Below, piece after piece: positions 1-7,041 of a DNA stretch of 64,000 bases (position 1 is its first letter; each line of letters begins with the position of its first letter). The position numbers were made by a program, and so were the translations under genes. Origin of the DNA: Halobaculum halobium (GTDB taxonomy: Archaea > Halobacteriota > Halobacteria > Halobacteriales > Haloferacaceae); assembly GCF_030127145.1 (NCBI RefSeq), contig NZ_CP126158.1, forward strand, positions 310,001 through 374,000. Direction: 5' to 3'. The notes under the pieces were generated by a model. That model saw only the letters and a list, made by a program, of their open reading frames with translations, was not told where the DNA came from and did no database searches.

Positions 1-1392
1 GAGATTGACCGGGACGGCGTTCCCGATCTGCGCGGTTCGCGACGCCTTCGTGTCGCCAACGAACTCGTAGTCGTCGGGGAAGCCCTGCGCGGCAGCGAGT
101 TCCCGCGGTTGTAGCATCCGATAGCGGAGCCCGAGCCCGAGCGGCGAGAGATCCGGAACGCACAGCGCGTGCCGATCCTTCGTCGTGACCGTCGGGAGCG
201 GCTCGTCGACCGACGCCACGTCGGAGTTGCCGTAGTATTCGACGAAGAACGGCGAGACGAGGTGCCCGTCGTGGTTGCTCGCCGTCACCGTGTGCAGCGG
301 GCGGTCGTCAGCGACGTAGGTCGCGTTCGTGTGCAGGCCACCGCGCGGCAGGTTCCGCGGCTTCACGAACGGCTGCGCCTCGATGAAGTGGATCGCGCCT
401 TTCGTGGCGATCGTCGGCACCGGCTCGCGGTCGGCGTCGAGCGCCCGAGCCTTCGACTGCTGCCCCATCACCATGCGCGTGCCGCCGTCGGCGGCGGTCC
501 CGGTCGACGAAACGAGGAACGGTTCGTCGCGATCGGCGAGCGCGTCGTCAAGATCGTCGACAGGAACGATATCGTCCTGCAGCCGCTCGATGTCGGCCGG
601 CCCGAGGTCGGCGACAACATCGGCGTACTCGGCCACCTCGTCGCTGCAGTGATCGCGAAGTCCCTGCGCGATCCGCTGCATGGTGTTGTTCGAGAGCGGC
701 CGCGAGCGGGTCCAGATCGACGACCCGCGGTCGGTCCAGTCGATGATCTCCGCAGCGGGCCGCCACGGAGCGCGGTCGTCGTCGGGAGCCGGAGCGCGAG
801 CGTGAGTCGGCTCAGGGTGGGTGGCTCGGTGGCCGCGGCGCGCGACGACGAACAACCGCCGGCGTGAGGTCGCGTCACCATAGTCGGCCGCGTTCAGCAC
901 GTCGTGGCTGACCGAGTAGCCGAGCGAGTGGATCACGTTGACCCACGCCTCGAACGTCTCGCCGTTGCGCGTCGGCTGTCCGTCGTCGTCGATCGGTCCC
1001 CAGCTCCGGAGTTCGGGGACGTTCTCGACGAGGACGGCGTCGGGCTGCGTCTTCTGGATCCAGTCGACGACGTGCCACGGCGACGCGCGGCGCTGCTCGG
1101 AGACGGGTTTGCCCCCACGAGCACCGGAGAAGTGCGTACATTCGGGACCGGCGACGAGCAGGTCCACGTCGTCGTCGCCGACGACCCGCGGCGGGTGGAG
1201 TTCCTCGACCTTCGCGTTGTGATGCTCCGCCCACGGGTGATTCTCCCGGTGCGTCGCGATCGCGTCGTCGTCGTGGTTGACCGCGATCAGCCGAACGTCG
1301 TAGCCGAGATCTTCGCATTCGAGCGCGAGCCCGTGAGAGAACCCACCGGCGCCGCAGAACAGGTCGATCGCGGTGAGGCGCGCGTCGGTCAC
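1..1392 (-). CDS. DNA (cytosine-5-)-methyltransferase, 3' end cut by window
   Basis: A C5 DNA methyltransferase that transfers a methyl group from SAM to cytosine. The GTG start overlaps the stop of the upstream gene (GTGA). Motif I DLFCGAGG is at residues 10-17. The catalytic Cys is residue 85 in AGPECTHFSG, with EC in place of the usual PC, a variant I know from viral and plasmid archaeal methylases. VENV follows near residue 122, then the SRRRLFVVARR motif, a target-recognition region and a C-terminal RTAQIGNAVPV motif. 464 residues are visible and probably only a short tail is missing. No restriction endonuclease is seen beside it, so it looks like an orphan methylase carried by the element ending at the tRNA. 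Confidence 0.9.
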   Translation of the reverse strand, partial: MTDARLTAIDLFCGAGGFSHGLALECEDLGYDVRLIAVNHDDDAIATHRENHPWAEHHNAKVEELHPPRVVGDDDVDLLVAGPECTHFSGARGGKPVSEQRRASPWHVVDWIQKTQPDAVLVENVPELRSWGPIDDDGQPTRNGETFEAWVNVIHSLGYSVSHDVLNAADYGDATSRRRLFVVARRGHRATHPEPTHARAPAPDDDRAPWRPAAEIIDWTDRGSSIWTRSRPLSNNTMQRIAQGLRDHCSDEVAEYADVVADLGPADIERLQDDIVPVDDLDDALADRDEPFLVSSTGTAADGGTRMVMGQQSKARALDADREPVPTIATKGAIHFIEAQPFVKPRNLPRGGLHTNATYVADDRPLHTVTASNHDGHLVSPFFVEYYGNSDVASVDEPLPTVTTKDRHALCVPDLSPLGLGLRYRMLQPRELAAAQGFPDDYEFVGDTKASRTAQIGNAVPVNL

Positions 1393-1712
1393 CGCTGCTC
1401 ACCTCCGTCGGTCTCGACGCGATCGGCGCCGTCGACGACCTCGCGCCACCCCTCGACTTCGTCTGCAGGGTCGTAGACGCGAGCGACGACGACCGTCTCG
1501 ATTGACCCGTCGTCGCTCACGTCGATCCGTTCGAGCGTGTTCTCGCCGGTGTGGTCGTAGGAGTGCGAGAACTGCGTGCCGCAGCCGCGACAGACGAGCA
1601 CGTCGTCGCGTTCGTAGTACAGATCGCCGTCGCAGTCGGGATCGGTGCAGCCGCGGAACGCGCCGTCGGAGTAGTTCTCCGCGTCGGCGACGGTGACGAG
1701 CGGGACGTTCAC
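1389..1712 (-). CDS. Small zinc-ribbon protein (107 aa)
   Basis: A small protein whose four cysteines (C22, C27, C41, C44) form a CxxxxC...CxxC zinc ribbon; the C-terminal half is acidic with no recognised domain. It overlaps the preceding zinc-finger gene and the following methyltransferase gene by 4 nt each, so the set is almost certainly co-transcribed with coupled translation. The function is unknown. Such stand-alone ribbons in haloarchaeal mobile elements are usually guessed to bind nucleic acid or protein partners. The cysteine pattern is seen directly; the role is not. Confidence 0.75.
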   Translation of the reverse strand: MNVPLVTVADAENYSDGAFRGCTDPDCDGDLYYERDDVLVCRGCGTQFSHSYDHTGENTLERIDVSDDGSIETVVVARVYDPADEVEGWREVVDGADRVETDGGEQR

Positions 1713-1963
1713 CGTCCGTCACCTCCGTCAGTCCGCGCGGCACCGACGCGCGCGCCCTGGTTGAACGACGACTCGTCGTCGGGGTCGACGTGTGTGTCGA
1801 CGACTTTCCCGGCCGCGGAGCCGCGGCTGATGCGCGGCATCGAGTCGCAGGCGGGACAGCGGTGAACGTCGTTCTGCTCGTCGCCGAAGACGGCGGCGAA
1901 CCGGTCAGTGACGTGCGCCCCGCAGTGGAGGCAACCGGACTCGTCCGACCCGAGGCGCATCAT
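1709..1963 (-). CDS. Small zinc-finger protein (84 aa), DUF7563-like
   Basis: Two CxxC pairs (C11/C14 and C36/C39) flank a segment with VTDRFAAVFGDE, followed by SRGSAAG. This pattern recalls a family of short haloarchaeal proviral proteins (DUF7563, from memory). The ATG at 1961-1963 overlaps the upstream stop (ATGA); a second in-frame ATG lies directly behind it. An upstream extension to 1996 would run through the neighbour and is not needed. Second gene of the four-gene string leading to the methylase. Function unknown; probably a zinc-stabilised nucleic-acid or protein-binding module. Confidence 0.75.
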   Translation of the reverse strand: MMRLGSDESGCLHCGAHVTDRFAAVFGDEQNDVHRCPACDSMPRISRGSAAGKVVDTHVDPDDESSFNQGARVGAARTDGGDGR

Positions 1964-2085
1964 GGGCGACACACCCCGTCGTCGAGCGCCGGGCACTGCT
2001 GCTGTAACGCGCTGATCGGCTCCCCACAGAAGTCGCAGATCGGGGCCGGGAGGCTCTCGGTGTCGAGCCTGAGAGCCTTAGACAT
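1960..2085 (-). CDS. Very small Cys-rich zinc-ribbon protein (41 aa)
   Basis: A 41-residue reading frame starting at ATG 2083-2085 and ending in TGA that overlaps the next start. Cysteines at 17, 20, 31 and 39 (CDFC, then two single Cys) could bind one zinc ion. It is the first gene of the overlapping minus-strand operon. A TATA-like element (TAAATAA read on the minus strand, about 2132-2138) lies between it and the tRNA 3' end, roughly 50 nt upstream, leaving a short leader. The overlap with the next gene and the cysteine spacing are the main support that it is real. Confidence 0.55.
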   Translation of the reverse strand: MSKALRLDTESLPAPICDFCGEPISALQQQCPALDDGVCRP

Positions 2086-2140
2086 AAAGGCCACCCCCGA
2101 AATCGAAGGACAGCGCCGCTTCTGGGGGGTTATTTAGCGA

Positions 2141-2212
2141 TGGACTCGGTGGGATTTGAACCCACGGCCTTTCCCCTGCCAAGGGAACGATCTACCACTG
2201 ATCTACGAGCCC
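2141..2212 (-). tRNA. tRNA-Ala (anticodon GGC)
   Basis: On the minus strand the sequence folds into a standard cloverleaf. The 7-bp acceptor stem GGGCTCG/CGAGTCC contains the alanine identity pair G3:U70, the anticodon stem TTCCC/GGGAA encloses loop TTGGCAG (anticodon GGC), and the T arm carries GGTTCAAATCC. Discriminator A is at 2141 and CCA is not encoded. No intron. The 3' end abuts the putative integrated element, making it a likely attachment site. Confidence 0.96.
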
Positions 2213-2489
2213 TCGCTGCACTTTGCAGTATCGCGGTTCGGTAGTTAAGGGCTTCGACTGCGCCCGTCCGCGAGACGGATCACCACGGTCGAGGCGCGGA
2301 TGGAAAGCCATTAGACGCACGGCCGAGACCGTCTGGATGGGAACAGCACGGCCGCAACTCTGACTCGCCCGCGGTGGGCTTGGGATTGCGGATGTGCCCC
2401 CGTCGGACTGCCCGCTCGCGCCGATGGCGCGCTCGGGAGCGACAGCCGGCGGTGGCTCGCTTTTGCGGCCGACGTTCCAATTTCAGACA

Positions 2490-2963
2490 ATGGCACGAAT
2501 GCACACCCGCCGTCGAGGGTCGTCCGGTTCGGACAACCCCGCGGCAGACGAACCCCCGGAGTGGAGCGACGTCGACGCCGACGACATCGAAGCGCGCGTC
2601 GTCGAACTCGCCGAACAGGGCCACGACCCCAGCGTCATCGGCCTGAAACTGCGCGACGAAGGCGTGAAGGGCACGCCCGTCCCGAACGTGAAGCTCGCGA
2701 CCGGCAAGAAGGTCACCGAGATTCTCGACGAGCACGACGCGGGTACCGACCTGCCCGAGGACCTCCGCAACCTGATGGTCCGCGCCGTCCGGCTGCGCGA
2801 GCACATGGAGGAGAATCAGCAGGACGCGCAGAATAAGCGCGCGCTCCAGAACACCGAGTCGAAGATCCGCCGGCTGGCCGACTACTACCGCGGCGACAAA
2901 CTCGACGAGGACTTCCGGTACAGCTACGACGTCGCCGTCGACCTCCTCGAGGACGACGCGTAA
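2490..2963 (+). CDS. rps15: 30S ribosomal protein S15
   Basis: Small-subunit protein S15 (archaeal/eukaryotic S13e type), 157 aa, binding the central domain of 16S rRNA. The start MARMHTRRRG at 2490 is the usual archaeal S15 N-terminus; the longer frame from 2394 is not conserved-looking and is rejected. The archaeal N-terminal extension (to about residue 70) precedes the conserved core with LRNLMVRAVRLREHMEENQ and the C-terminal IRRLADYYR motif. It heads a co-oriented cluster with the RecJ-like gene (33-bp gap), pcc1 and rps3ae, a conserved haloarchaeal order. Confidence 0.96.
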   Translation: MARMHTRRRGSSGSDNPAADEPPEWSDVDADDIEARVVELAEQGHDPSVIGLKLRDEGVKGTPVPNVKLATGKKVTEILDEHDAGTDLPEDLRNLMVRAVRLREHMEENQQDAQNKRALQNTESKIRRLADYYRGDKLDEDFRYSYDVAVDLLEDDA

Positions 2964-2996
2964 CGACCGCTTCGATCCCACTCACGAGACCCACGA

Positions 2997-4232
2997 ATGT
3001 CCACCGCCGCCGACCCGCCGACAGAGGCCGACCCCGAACGGGTAGCCTCGGCGCTGTCGGCGGCCGAGTTCGTTCGCATTCACCCGCGGCCCACCGGCGA
3101 TGCGGTCGCCGCCGCCGGGGTGCTCGCCCGCGCGCTCGACACGCGCGGCGTTCCGTTCCAGGTTCGCGCCACCCGAGCGGAGGCGGTCCCCGACGGCGAC
3201 GGGACCGCGCTCGCGTTGGGGTGGACCGCGCCGAACGCCACCGGAATCGCGCCCGAGGCCCGACCGGTCTCGGCCGTCGCGGCCGCGGTCGTCGACGCCT
3301 TCGGCGCCGAGCCGGACCCGCTCGTCGGGCTCGCCGGCGTCGTCGCCGCCGGGACCGTCCCGGGCGACGGCGGCAGCGGGAGCCTGCTGGAGGAGGCCCA
3401 GCGCCGTGGAGTCGTCAATCGCCGGCCGGGCGTCGCGGTCCCTACTGCGGACCTCGCTGACGGGCTCGCGCACTCGACGCTGTTCTGGGCGCCGTACTCC
3501 GGCGATCCGGACGCCACGGGCACACTGCTCGCCGATCTCGGTGTCGACACCGCCGTCGGTGAGACAGCCGAAGCCGAGCGCGCTGGCGTCGACGAGGACG
3601 CTCACCGACGCCTGGCCTCGGCGGTCGCGCTTGATTCGACAGCGGACGCGCCCGACAGGGCCGTCTCGGCCGTCGAGCGGGCGCTGCGGCCATACGAGAC
3701 GCCGACCGGTCCGTTCGCGACCCTCGGCGGACACGCTGACGTCCTCTCCGCGCTCGCTCGCGAACGCCCGGGGCTCGGCGTGGCGCTGGCGTTGGGCGCG
3801 GACGTGGCCGACGCGGCGCTGTCGACGTGGCGCGGTCACGCCGAACGCGTTCACGAAGCGCTCGGAGACCCGACGACGGGGCGGTACGACGGCGCGTTCG
3901 TCGCCCGCGTGGAGGCGTCGCCGGCCGCCGCGCCGGCGCTCGTCACCGCCGCGCGACTCGTCCGCGACTTCGCCTCGCCAGAATCCGTCGCGCTCGTCGT
4001 CTCAGACGACGCGGCGGCGGCCGCCGGCGACGGCGCGGTCAACGTGACCGCTGCGTTGCGCGCAGGCGTCGAGGCGACGGCTACCGACGGAACGGACGCC
4101 GCAGCCGGGGACACTGCGGAGTCGTCGGACGACTCCGTTGACGTCTTCGGCGACGACCGCGTCGGCGAGGCGCGGTTCGCCGGCGGCGACGTCCAGGCGT
4201 TCATCGGCGCGTTCAGGGAGGCCCTGCGATGA
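2997..4232 (+). CDS. RecJ/DHH-like protein, catalytically degenerate
   Basis: A 411-aa protein in the position where archaea often carry a RecJ/GAN-type DHH nuclease next to rps15. Fold remnants are visible: GDAVAAAGVLARAL near residues 35-48 corresponds to the usual DxDG-containing first motif, and DPDATGTLLADLG and an SPAAAPALV stretch resemble later parts of the family. The metal-binding DxDG and DHH residues are absent, so nuclease activity is unlikely. It overlaps pcc1 by 4 nt (ATGA). It may be a structural or regulatory paralogue of the GINS-associated nuclease. Family assignment rests on context and weak similarity. Confidence 0.7.
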   Translation: MSTAADPPTEADPERVASALSAAEFVRIHPRPTGDAVAAAGVLARALDTRGVPFQVRATRAEAVPDGDGTALALGWTAPNATGIAPEARPVSAVAAAVVDAFGAEPDPLVGLAGVVAAGTVPGDGGSGSLLEEAQRRGVVNRRPGVAVPTADLADGLAHSTLFWAPYSGDPDATGTLLADLGVDTAVGETAEAERAGVDEDAHRRLASAVALDSTADAPDRAVSAVERALRPYETPTGPFATLGGHADVLSALARERPGLGVALALGADVADAALSTWRGHAERVHEALGDPTTGRYDGAFVARVEASPAAAPALVTAARLVRDFASPESVALVVSDDAAAAAGDGAVNVTAALRAGVEATATDGTDAAAGDTAESSDDSVDVFGDDRVGEARFAGGDVQAFIGAFREALR

Positions 4233-4651
4233 CGGGACCCGCTGGCGACGCGACCGGCGACCTCGCGCGCACCGCGACCGTGAAGACGACGCACGCCGAC
4301 GCCGACGCCGCAGCGACGATCGCTGCGGCCATCTCGCCGGACAACACCGACGACATCCGAACGGAGGCGGACGAAGCGACGGTCGTTACCCGCGTCAGGC
4401 GGGAGACGACCGGCGGCTTCCTCGCCTCGGTGGACGACTATCTCGTGAACCTCGACGTGGCCGACGACGTGGTCTCGGCGGGGAGGGGGCCGGACAGCGA
4501 CGCAGACGACACCACCGGCGCGGACGAGGTCCGCGACGCGAACGACGCGGACGGACTCCGCGACGCAGACGACACGCGCGGCACCGCAGGCACTGCTGAG
4601 ACCGCAGCCGCTGCAGACGCCGCAGACACCGCAGACACACACGACACATGA
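4229..4651 (+). CDS. pcc1: KEOPS complex subunit Pcc1
   Basis: Pcc1 is the dimerising subunit of KEOPS, which makes the t6A modification at position 37 of ANN-decoding tRNAs. Residues 10-80 match the family (ATVKTTHADADAAATIAAAI, then TTGGFLASVDDYLVNLDVAD). The remaining 55 or so residues are an Asp/Ala/Thr-rich tail built from short near-repeats (DAD, ADT) and are not part of the fold; the DNA there is a purine-pyrimidine microsatellite-like run near 4600-4645. The start overlaps the RecJ-like stop (ATGA) and the stop overlaps the rps3ae start, so translation is probably coupled. Confidence 0.9.
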   Translation: MTGPAGDATGDLARTATVKTTHADADAAATIAAAISPDNTDDIRTEADEATVVTRVRRETTGGFLASVDDYLVNLDVADDVVSAGRGPDSDADDTTGADEVRDANDADGLRDADDTRGTAGTAETAAAADAADTADTHDT

Positions 4652-5289
4652 GCGAACGATCAGTCTCACGACAACGACAGGGGAAACGCTGGTACACCGT
4701 CCTCGCGCCCGAACAGTTCGACCGAGCCGAGCTCGGCGACACGATGGCCGAGGAGCCCGAACAGGTCGTCGGCCGCACGGTCGAGACCACGCTCGGCGAG
4801 ATCACCGGTGACCAAGGACAGGACAACGTCAAGCTGACGTTCAAGATCACGGACGTCGGGTCCGACGCGGCCTACACCGAGTTCGTCCAGCACGAGCTCA
4901 CGCGGGACTACCTCCGCTCGATGGTGCGCCGCGGCGCCTCAAAGGTCGACCTGCACATCACCGTGCGCACGACCGACGACTACCGCGTCCGCGTCAGCCC
5001 GGTCGCGTTCACGACGAAGAAGGCCGACCGCTCGCAGGAGCAGGCCATCCGCCAGATCATGATCGACCTGGTCGAGCAGGCCGCCGAGGACCGCTCGTTC
5101 TCGGAGCTCATCGACTCCGTCGTCGAAGGTCGCCTCTCGTCGGCGATCTACGGCGAGGCGAAGACGGTGTATCCGCTTCGCCGCGTCGAGGTCCAGAAGC
5201 TCTCGCTCGAGGCCCGACCCGAGGAGATCGCCGCCGAGGAGGAGGCAGCCGTCGACGTGGACGACGACGACGTCGCAGTCGACGAGTAA
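4648..5289 (+). CDS. rps3ae: 30S ribosomal protein S3Ae
   Basis: Archaeal/eukaryotic small-subunit protein S3Ae (eS1), 213 aa, near the mRNA exit region of the 30S subunit. Family features include KRWYTVLAPEQFDRAELGDT near the N-terminus, a central DLHITVRTTDDYRVRV strand region and the YGEAKTVYPLRRVEVQKL segment near the C-terminus, ending in a haloarchaeal acidic tail. ATGA overlap with pcc1. Last gene of the rps15 cluster; a hairpin followed by a T-rich stretch lies just after it. Confidence 0.96.
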   Translation: MSERSVSRQRQGKRWYTVLAPEQFDRAELGDTMAEEPEQVVGRTVETTLGEITGDQGQDNVKLTFKITDVGSDAAYTEFVQHELTRDYLRSMVRRGASKVDLHITVRTTDDYRVRVSPVAFTTKKADRSQEQAIRQIMIDLVEQAAEDRSFSELIDSVVEGRLSSAIYGEAKTVYPLRRVEVQKLSLEARPEEIAAEEEAAVDVDDDDVAVDE

Positions 5290-5294
5290 CGACC

Positions 5295-5325
5295 GGTCGA
5301 CTGACTCGACCACCCGACGTTCTTT
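5295..5325 (+). terminator. Hairpin plus T-rich tract after rps3ae
   Basis: Six-base arms GGTCGA (5295-5300) and TCGACC (5306-5311) around a 5-nt loop, followed within about 8 nt by GTTCTTT. Six bases after the rps3ae stop. Archaeal termination depends mainly on T-rich tracts, so the role is plausible but not proven. Confidence 0.4.
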
Positions 5326-5424
5326 CGACCGATCACCACCGACAGCGGCGCGCCGGTGGTCCACAGCAAGGCATAACCCGACCACAGCGGCGCATCGCCA
5401 GCCTCCCTCGACGCGTCAGTTGAT

Positions 5425-5607
5425 TCACAGCGTCACGCGACGGGTGATGAGCGCCACGCCCGTCGACCCGCACTCGGGGCACTCGTCGACGACGGCACCG
5501 ACCGAGACCGTCACGCGCTCGCCACAGTCGCGACAGCGGTAGACGTCCGCCCGTTCGGGCGCGATCAGGGACGCGACGCGGTCGACGAGACGCATCGACA
5601 TATCCAT
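5425..5607 (-). CDS. Small haloarchaeal zinc-ribbon protein (60 aa)
   Basis: A 60-residue protein with two CxxC knuckles (C25/C28 in YRCRDCGE and C43/C46 in DECPECGS), an N-terminal amphipathic MRLVDRVASLI segment and a short C-terminal strand. Three in-frame ATGs lie at 5607, 5601 and 5595; the first is used here, and the conserved-looking part begins at MRLVDRV. Single-gene unit between rps3ae and halocyanin, transcribed away from rps3ae. Proteins of this shape are common in haloarchaea and have no assigned role; zinc binding is the only safe prediction. Confidence 0.75.
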   Translation of the reverse strand: MDMSMRLVDRVASLIAPERADVYRCRDCGERVTVSVGAVVDECPECGSTGVALITRRVTL

Positions 5608-5666
5608 GGTACAGATTGGCACGAAACGGTAAACGCCTTGTGTCGGGCGAGCAGGGAACTCGGCTC

Positions 5667-6086
5667 TTAGCCCTCGACGCGGACGACGCCGACCATGCCA
5701 GCCTGTTCGTGGGGGATACAGTAGTACGTGTAGTCGCCGGCGACCTCGAACGTGTGCTCGAAGCGCTCGTTCGCGGAGAGTGCGCCCTCGTTCCCGTCCC
5801 AGGCATCGACCGCGGCCGCCTCGGTGTCGTAGCCGCCGGTGGCGAAGTAGTCGGCCTCCTCGGGGATCTGGTCCGCGTACGCCGTCACCGAGTGGGCGCG
5901 CGTCGAGGTGTTTTCCCAGACCACTGTGTCGCCGACGGACACCGTGATCTCGTACGGGCGAAACGCCTCCGCGGTCATGCCGACGTCGTAGTCGTCACCT
6001 GCGGATCCCGGGAGTACGGCCGCACAGCCGGTCAGCGACAGGGACGCGGCAGTTCCCGCGGTCGCGAGGAAGCGGCGTCGGTCCAT
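5667..6086 (-). CDS. Halocyanin-type blue copper lipoprotein
   Basis: A small periplasm-facing type I copper protein that carries electrons in the haloarchaeal respiratory chain. Residues 3-6 (RRRF) with the following hydrophobic stretch form a Tat signal, and LTGC (Cys21) is a lipobox, so it is probably a lipid-anchored Tat substrate. Copper ligands are visible as His65 (RAHSV), Cys123 and His126 (YYCIPHE) and Met131. The domain spans about residues 35-139, the usual plastocyanin/halocyanin size. A TATA-like element at 6109-6115 (minus strand) lies about 25 nt upstream of the ATG, giving a nearly leaderless transcript divergent from the phospholipid synthase gene. Confidence 0.93.
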   Translation of the reverse strand: MDRRRFLATAGTAASLSLTGCAAVLPGSAGDDYDVGMTAEAFRPYEITVSVGDTVVWENTSTRAHSVTAYADQIPEEADYFATGGYDTEAAAVDAWDGNEGALSANERFEHTFEVAGDYTYYCIPHEQAGMVGVVRVEG

Positions 6087-6108
6087 GGGCGGAGGGTGGG
6101 CCCGGATC

Positions 6109-6115
6109 GATTTAT
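6109..6115 (-). promoter_or_regulatory. TATA box of the halocyanin gene
   Basis: ATAAATC on the minus strand, 23-29 nt upstream of the ATG, in otherwise GC-rich DNA. The spacing is right for a leaderless haloarchaeal transcript. Confidence 0.5.
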
Positions 6116-6180
6116 GGGGATTGGTTCGACCGTCGAATCGGATGGAAAGCCATACGGCGAGCGGTGCCGTCGCCCCGGAT

Positions 6181-6933
6181 ATGACCGACCGGCCGCGCTT
6201 CCTCTCCCGACTCGGGATGGCGGACGCCGTGACCGCCGGGAACGCCGCTCTCGGGACGCTCGCCGCGGCCGCGGTGGCGTTCGATCCGACGCTCGCGGCG
6301 CGGCTGGTCTTGCTCGGGGCGGTCGCCGACGGACTCGACGGGGTGCTCGCGCGCCGCTACGGCGGCACCCCGGTGGGGCCACACCTCGACTCGCTGGCGG
6401 ACGTGGCGTCCTTCGGCGTCGCGCCCGCGCTCATCGTCGCGGCGACGGTGACCGGGGCGTACCCGTTCGCCTCGTCGCCCGTGCTGTTCGCCGCCGGGTT
6501 GCTCGTTCCCGCCGTCTACGTCGCGCTCGCGGTGATCCGCCTGGCGGTCTACACCGTCGAAGACGAGGGGACGAAGACCACCCACGGCGTCCAAACCACG
6601 CTCGCGGCGACCGTGATCGCCGCCTCGGTCCTCGCGGGACTCGACTCGCCGGCGGTGGTGCTCGGGCTGGCGGCCCTCTCGGCGCCGCTGATGGTGACGG
6701 CGATCCGCTATCCCGACCTGCATCCGCAGGACGCGCTCGTGATGGGCGTCGTACAGGCGTTCGCGATAGTCCTCGGCGGAATGGCCGGCGAGTCGTTCGC
6801 GTTCGCGCTGCTGTTTCTCGCGCTCGGCTACCTCGTGCTCGGGCCGCGCTTCTACTGGCGGGACGCGGGCGAAGGCGACGAGGAGCCGTCGGAGCCGACT
6901 CCCTGCGGCGAGGACCGCGAACTCGGCGCGTGA
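6181..6933 (+). CDS. pssA: CDP-alcohol phosphatidyltransferase (probable archaetidylserine synthase)
   Basis: An integral membrane enzyme that swaps CMP on a CDP-activated archaeal lipid for a polar alcohol, probably serine. The signature D50-x2-D53-G54-x2-A57-R58...G66-x3-D70-x3-D74 is intact. About six to eight hydrophobic segments follow (roughly 98-125, 140-160, 165-175, 195-230). The start MTDRPRFLSRLG at 6181 puts the first helix directly before the signature, as in the PssA-like family; the longer frame from 6085 overlaps the halocyanin promoter and is rejected. Serine as the acceptor is inferred from similarity; glycerol phosphate or inositol phosphate are alternatives. Confidence 0.85.
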   Translation: MTDRPRFLSRLGMADAVTAGNAALGTLAAAAVAFDPTLAARLVLLGAVADGLDGVLARRYGGTPVGPHLDSLADVASFGVAPALIVAATVTGAYPFASSPVLFAAGLLVPAVYVALAVIRLAVYTVEDEGTKTTHGVQTTLAATVIAASVLAGLDSPAVVLGLAALSAPLMVTAIRYPDLHPQDALVMGVVQAFAIVLGGMAGESFAFALLFLALGYLVLGPRFYWRDAGEGDEEPSEPTPCGEDRELGA

Positions 6934-7041
6934 GAGCCGGCGGTCATGACTTGGCCGGGACCCCCCGAGACGCACTGAGAGCCGTTGCGAGCGAGCGGCG
7001 CGTTCCGGGAACGGTTTACCCGGGGCCACCAAGACACAGCT

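Larger units (their letters stand above)
1..2141. mobile_element. Putative edge of an integrated provirus/plasmid at tRNA-Ala
   Basis: Four overlapping genes (a C5 DNA methyltransferase and three very small zinc-ribbon proteins) run away from the 3' end of tRNA-Ala, and chromosomal housekeeping genes begin on the other side of the tRNA. Archaeal integrases commonly target tRNA 3' ends, and tiny zinc-finger genes plus orphan methylases are typical cargo of haloarchaeal proviruses. No integrase and no second att copy is visible, since the element would continue beyond base 1. This is an inference from context. Confidence 0.45.

Noticed and set aside
2141-2212. tRNA at 2141 read as glycine tRNA
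   Set aside because: The anticodon is GGC, not GCC, and G3:U70 in the acceptor stem identifies alanine.
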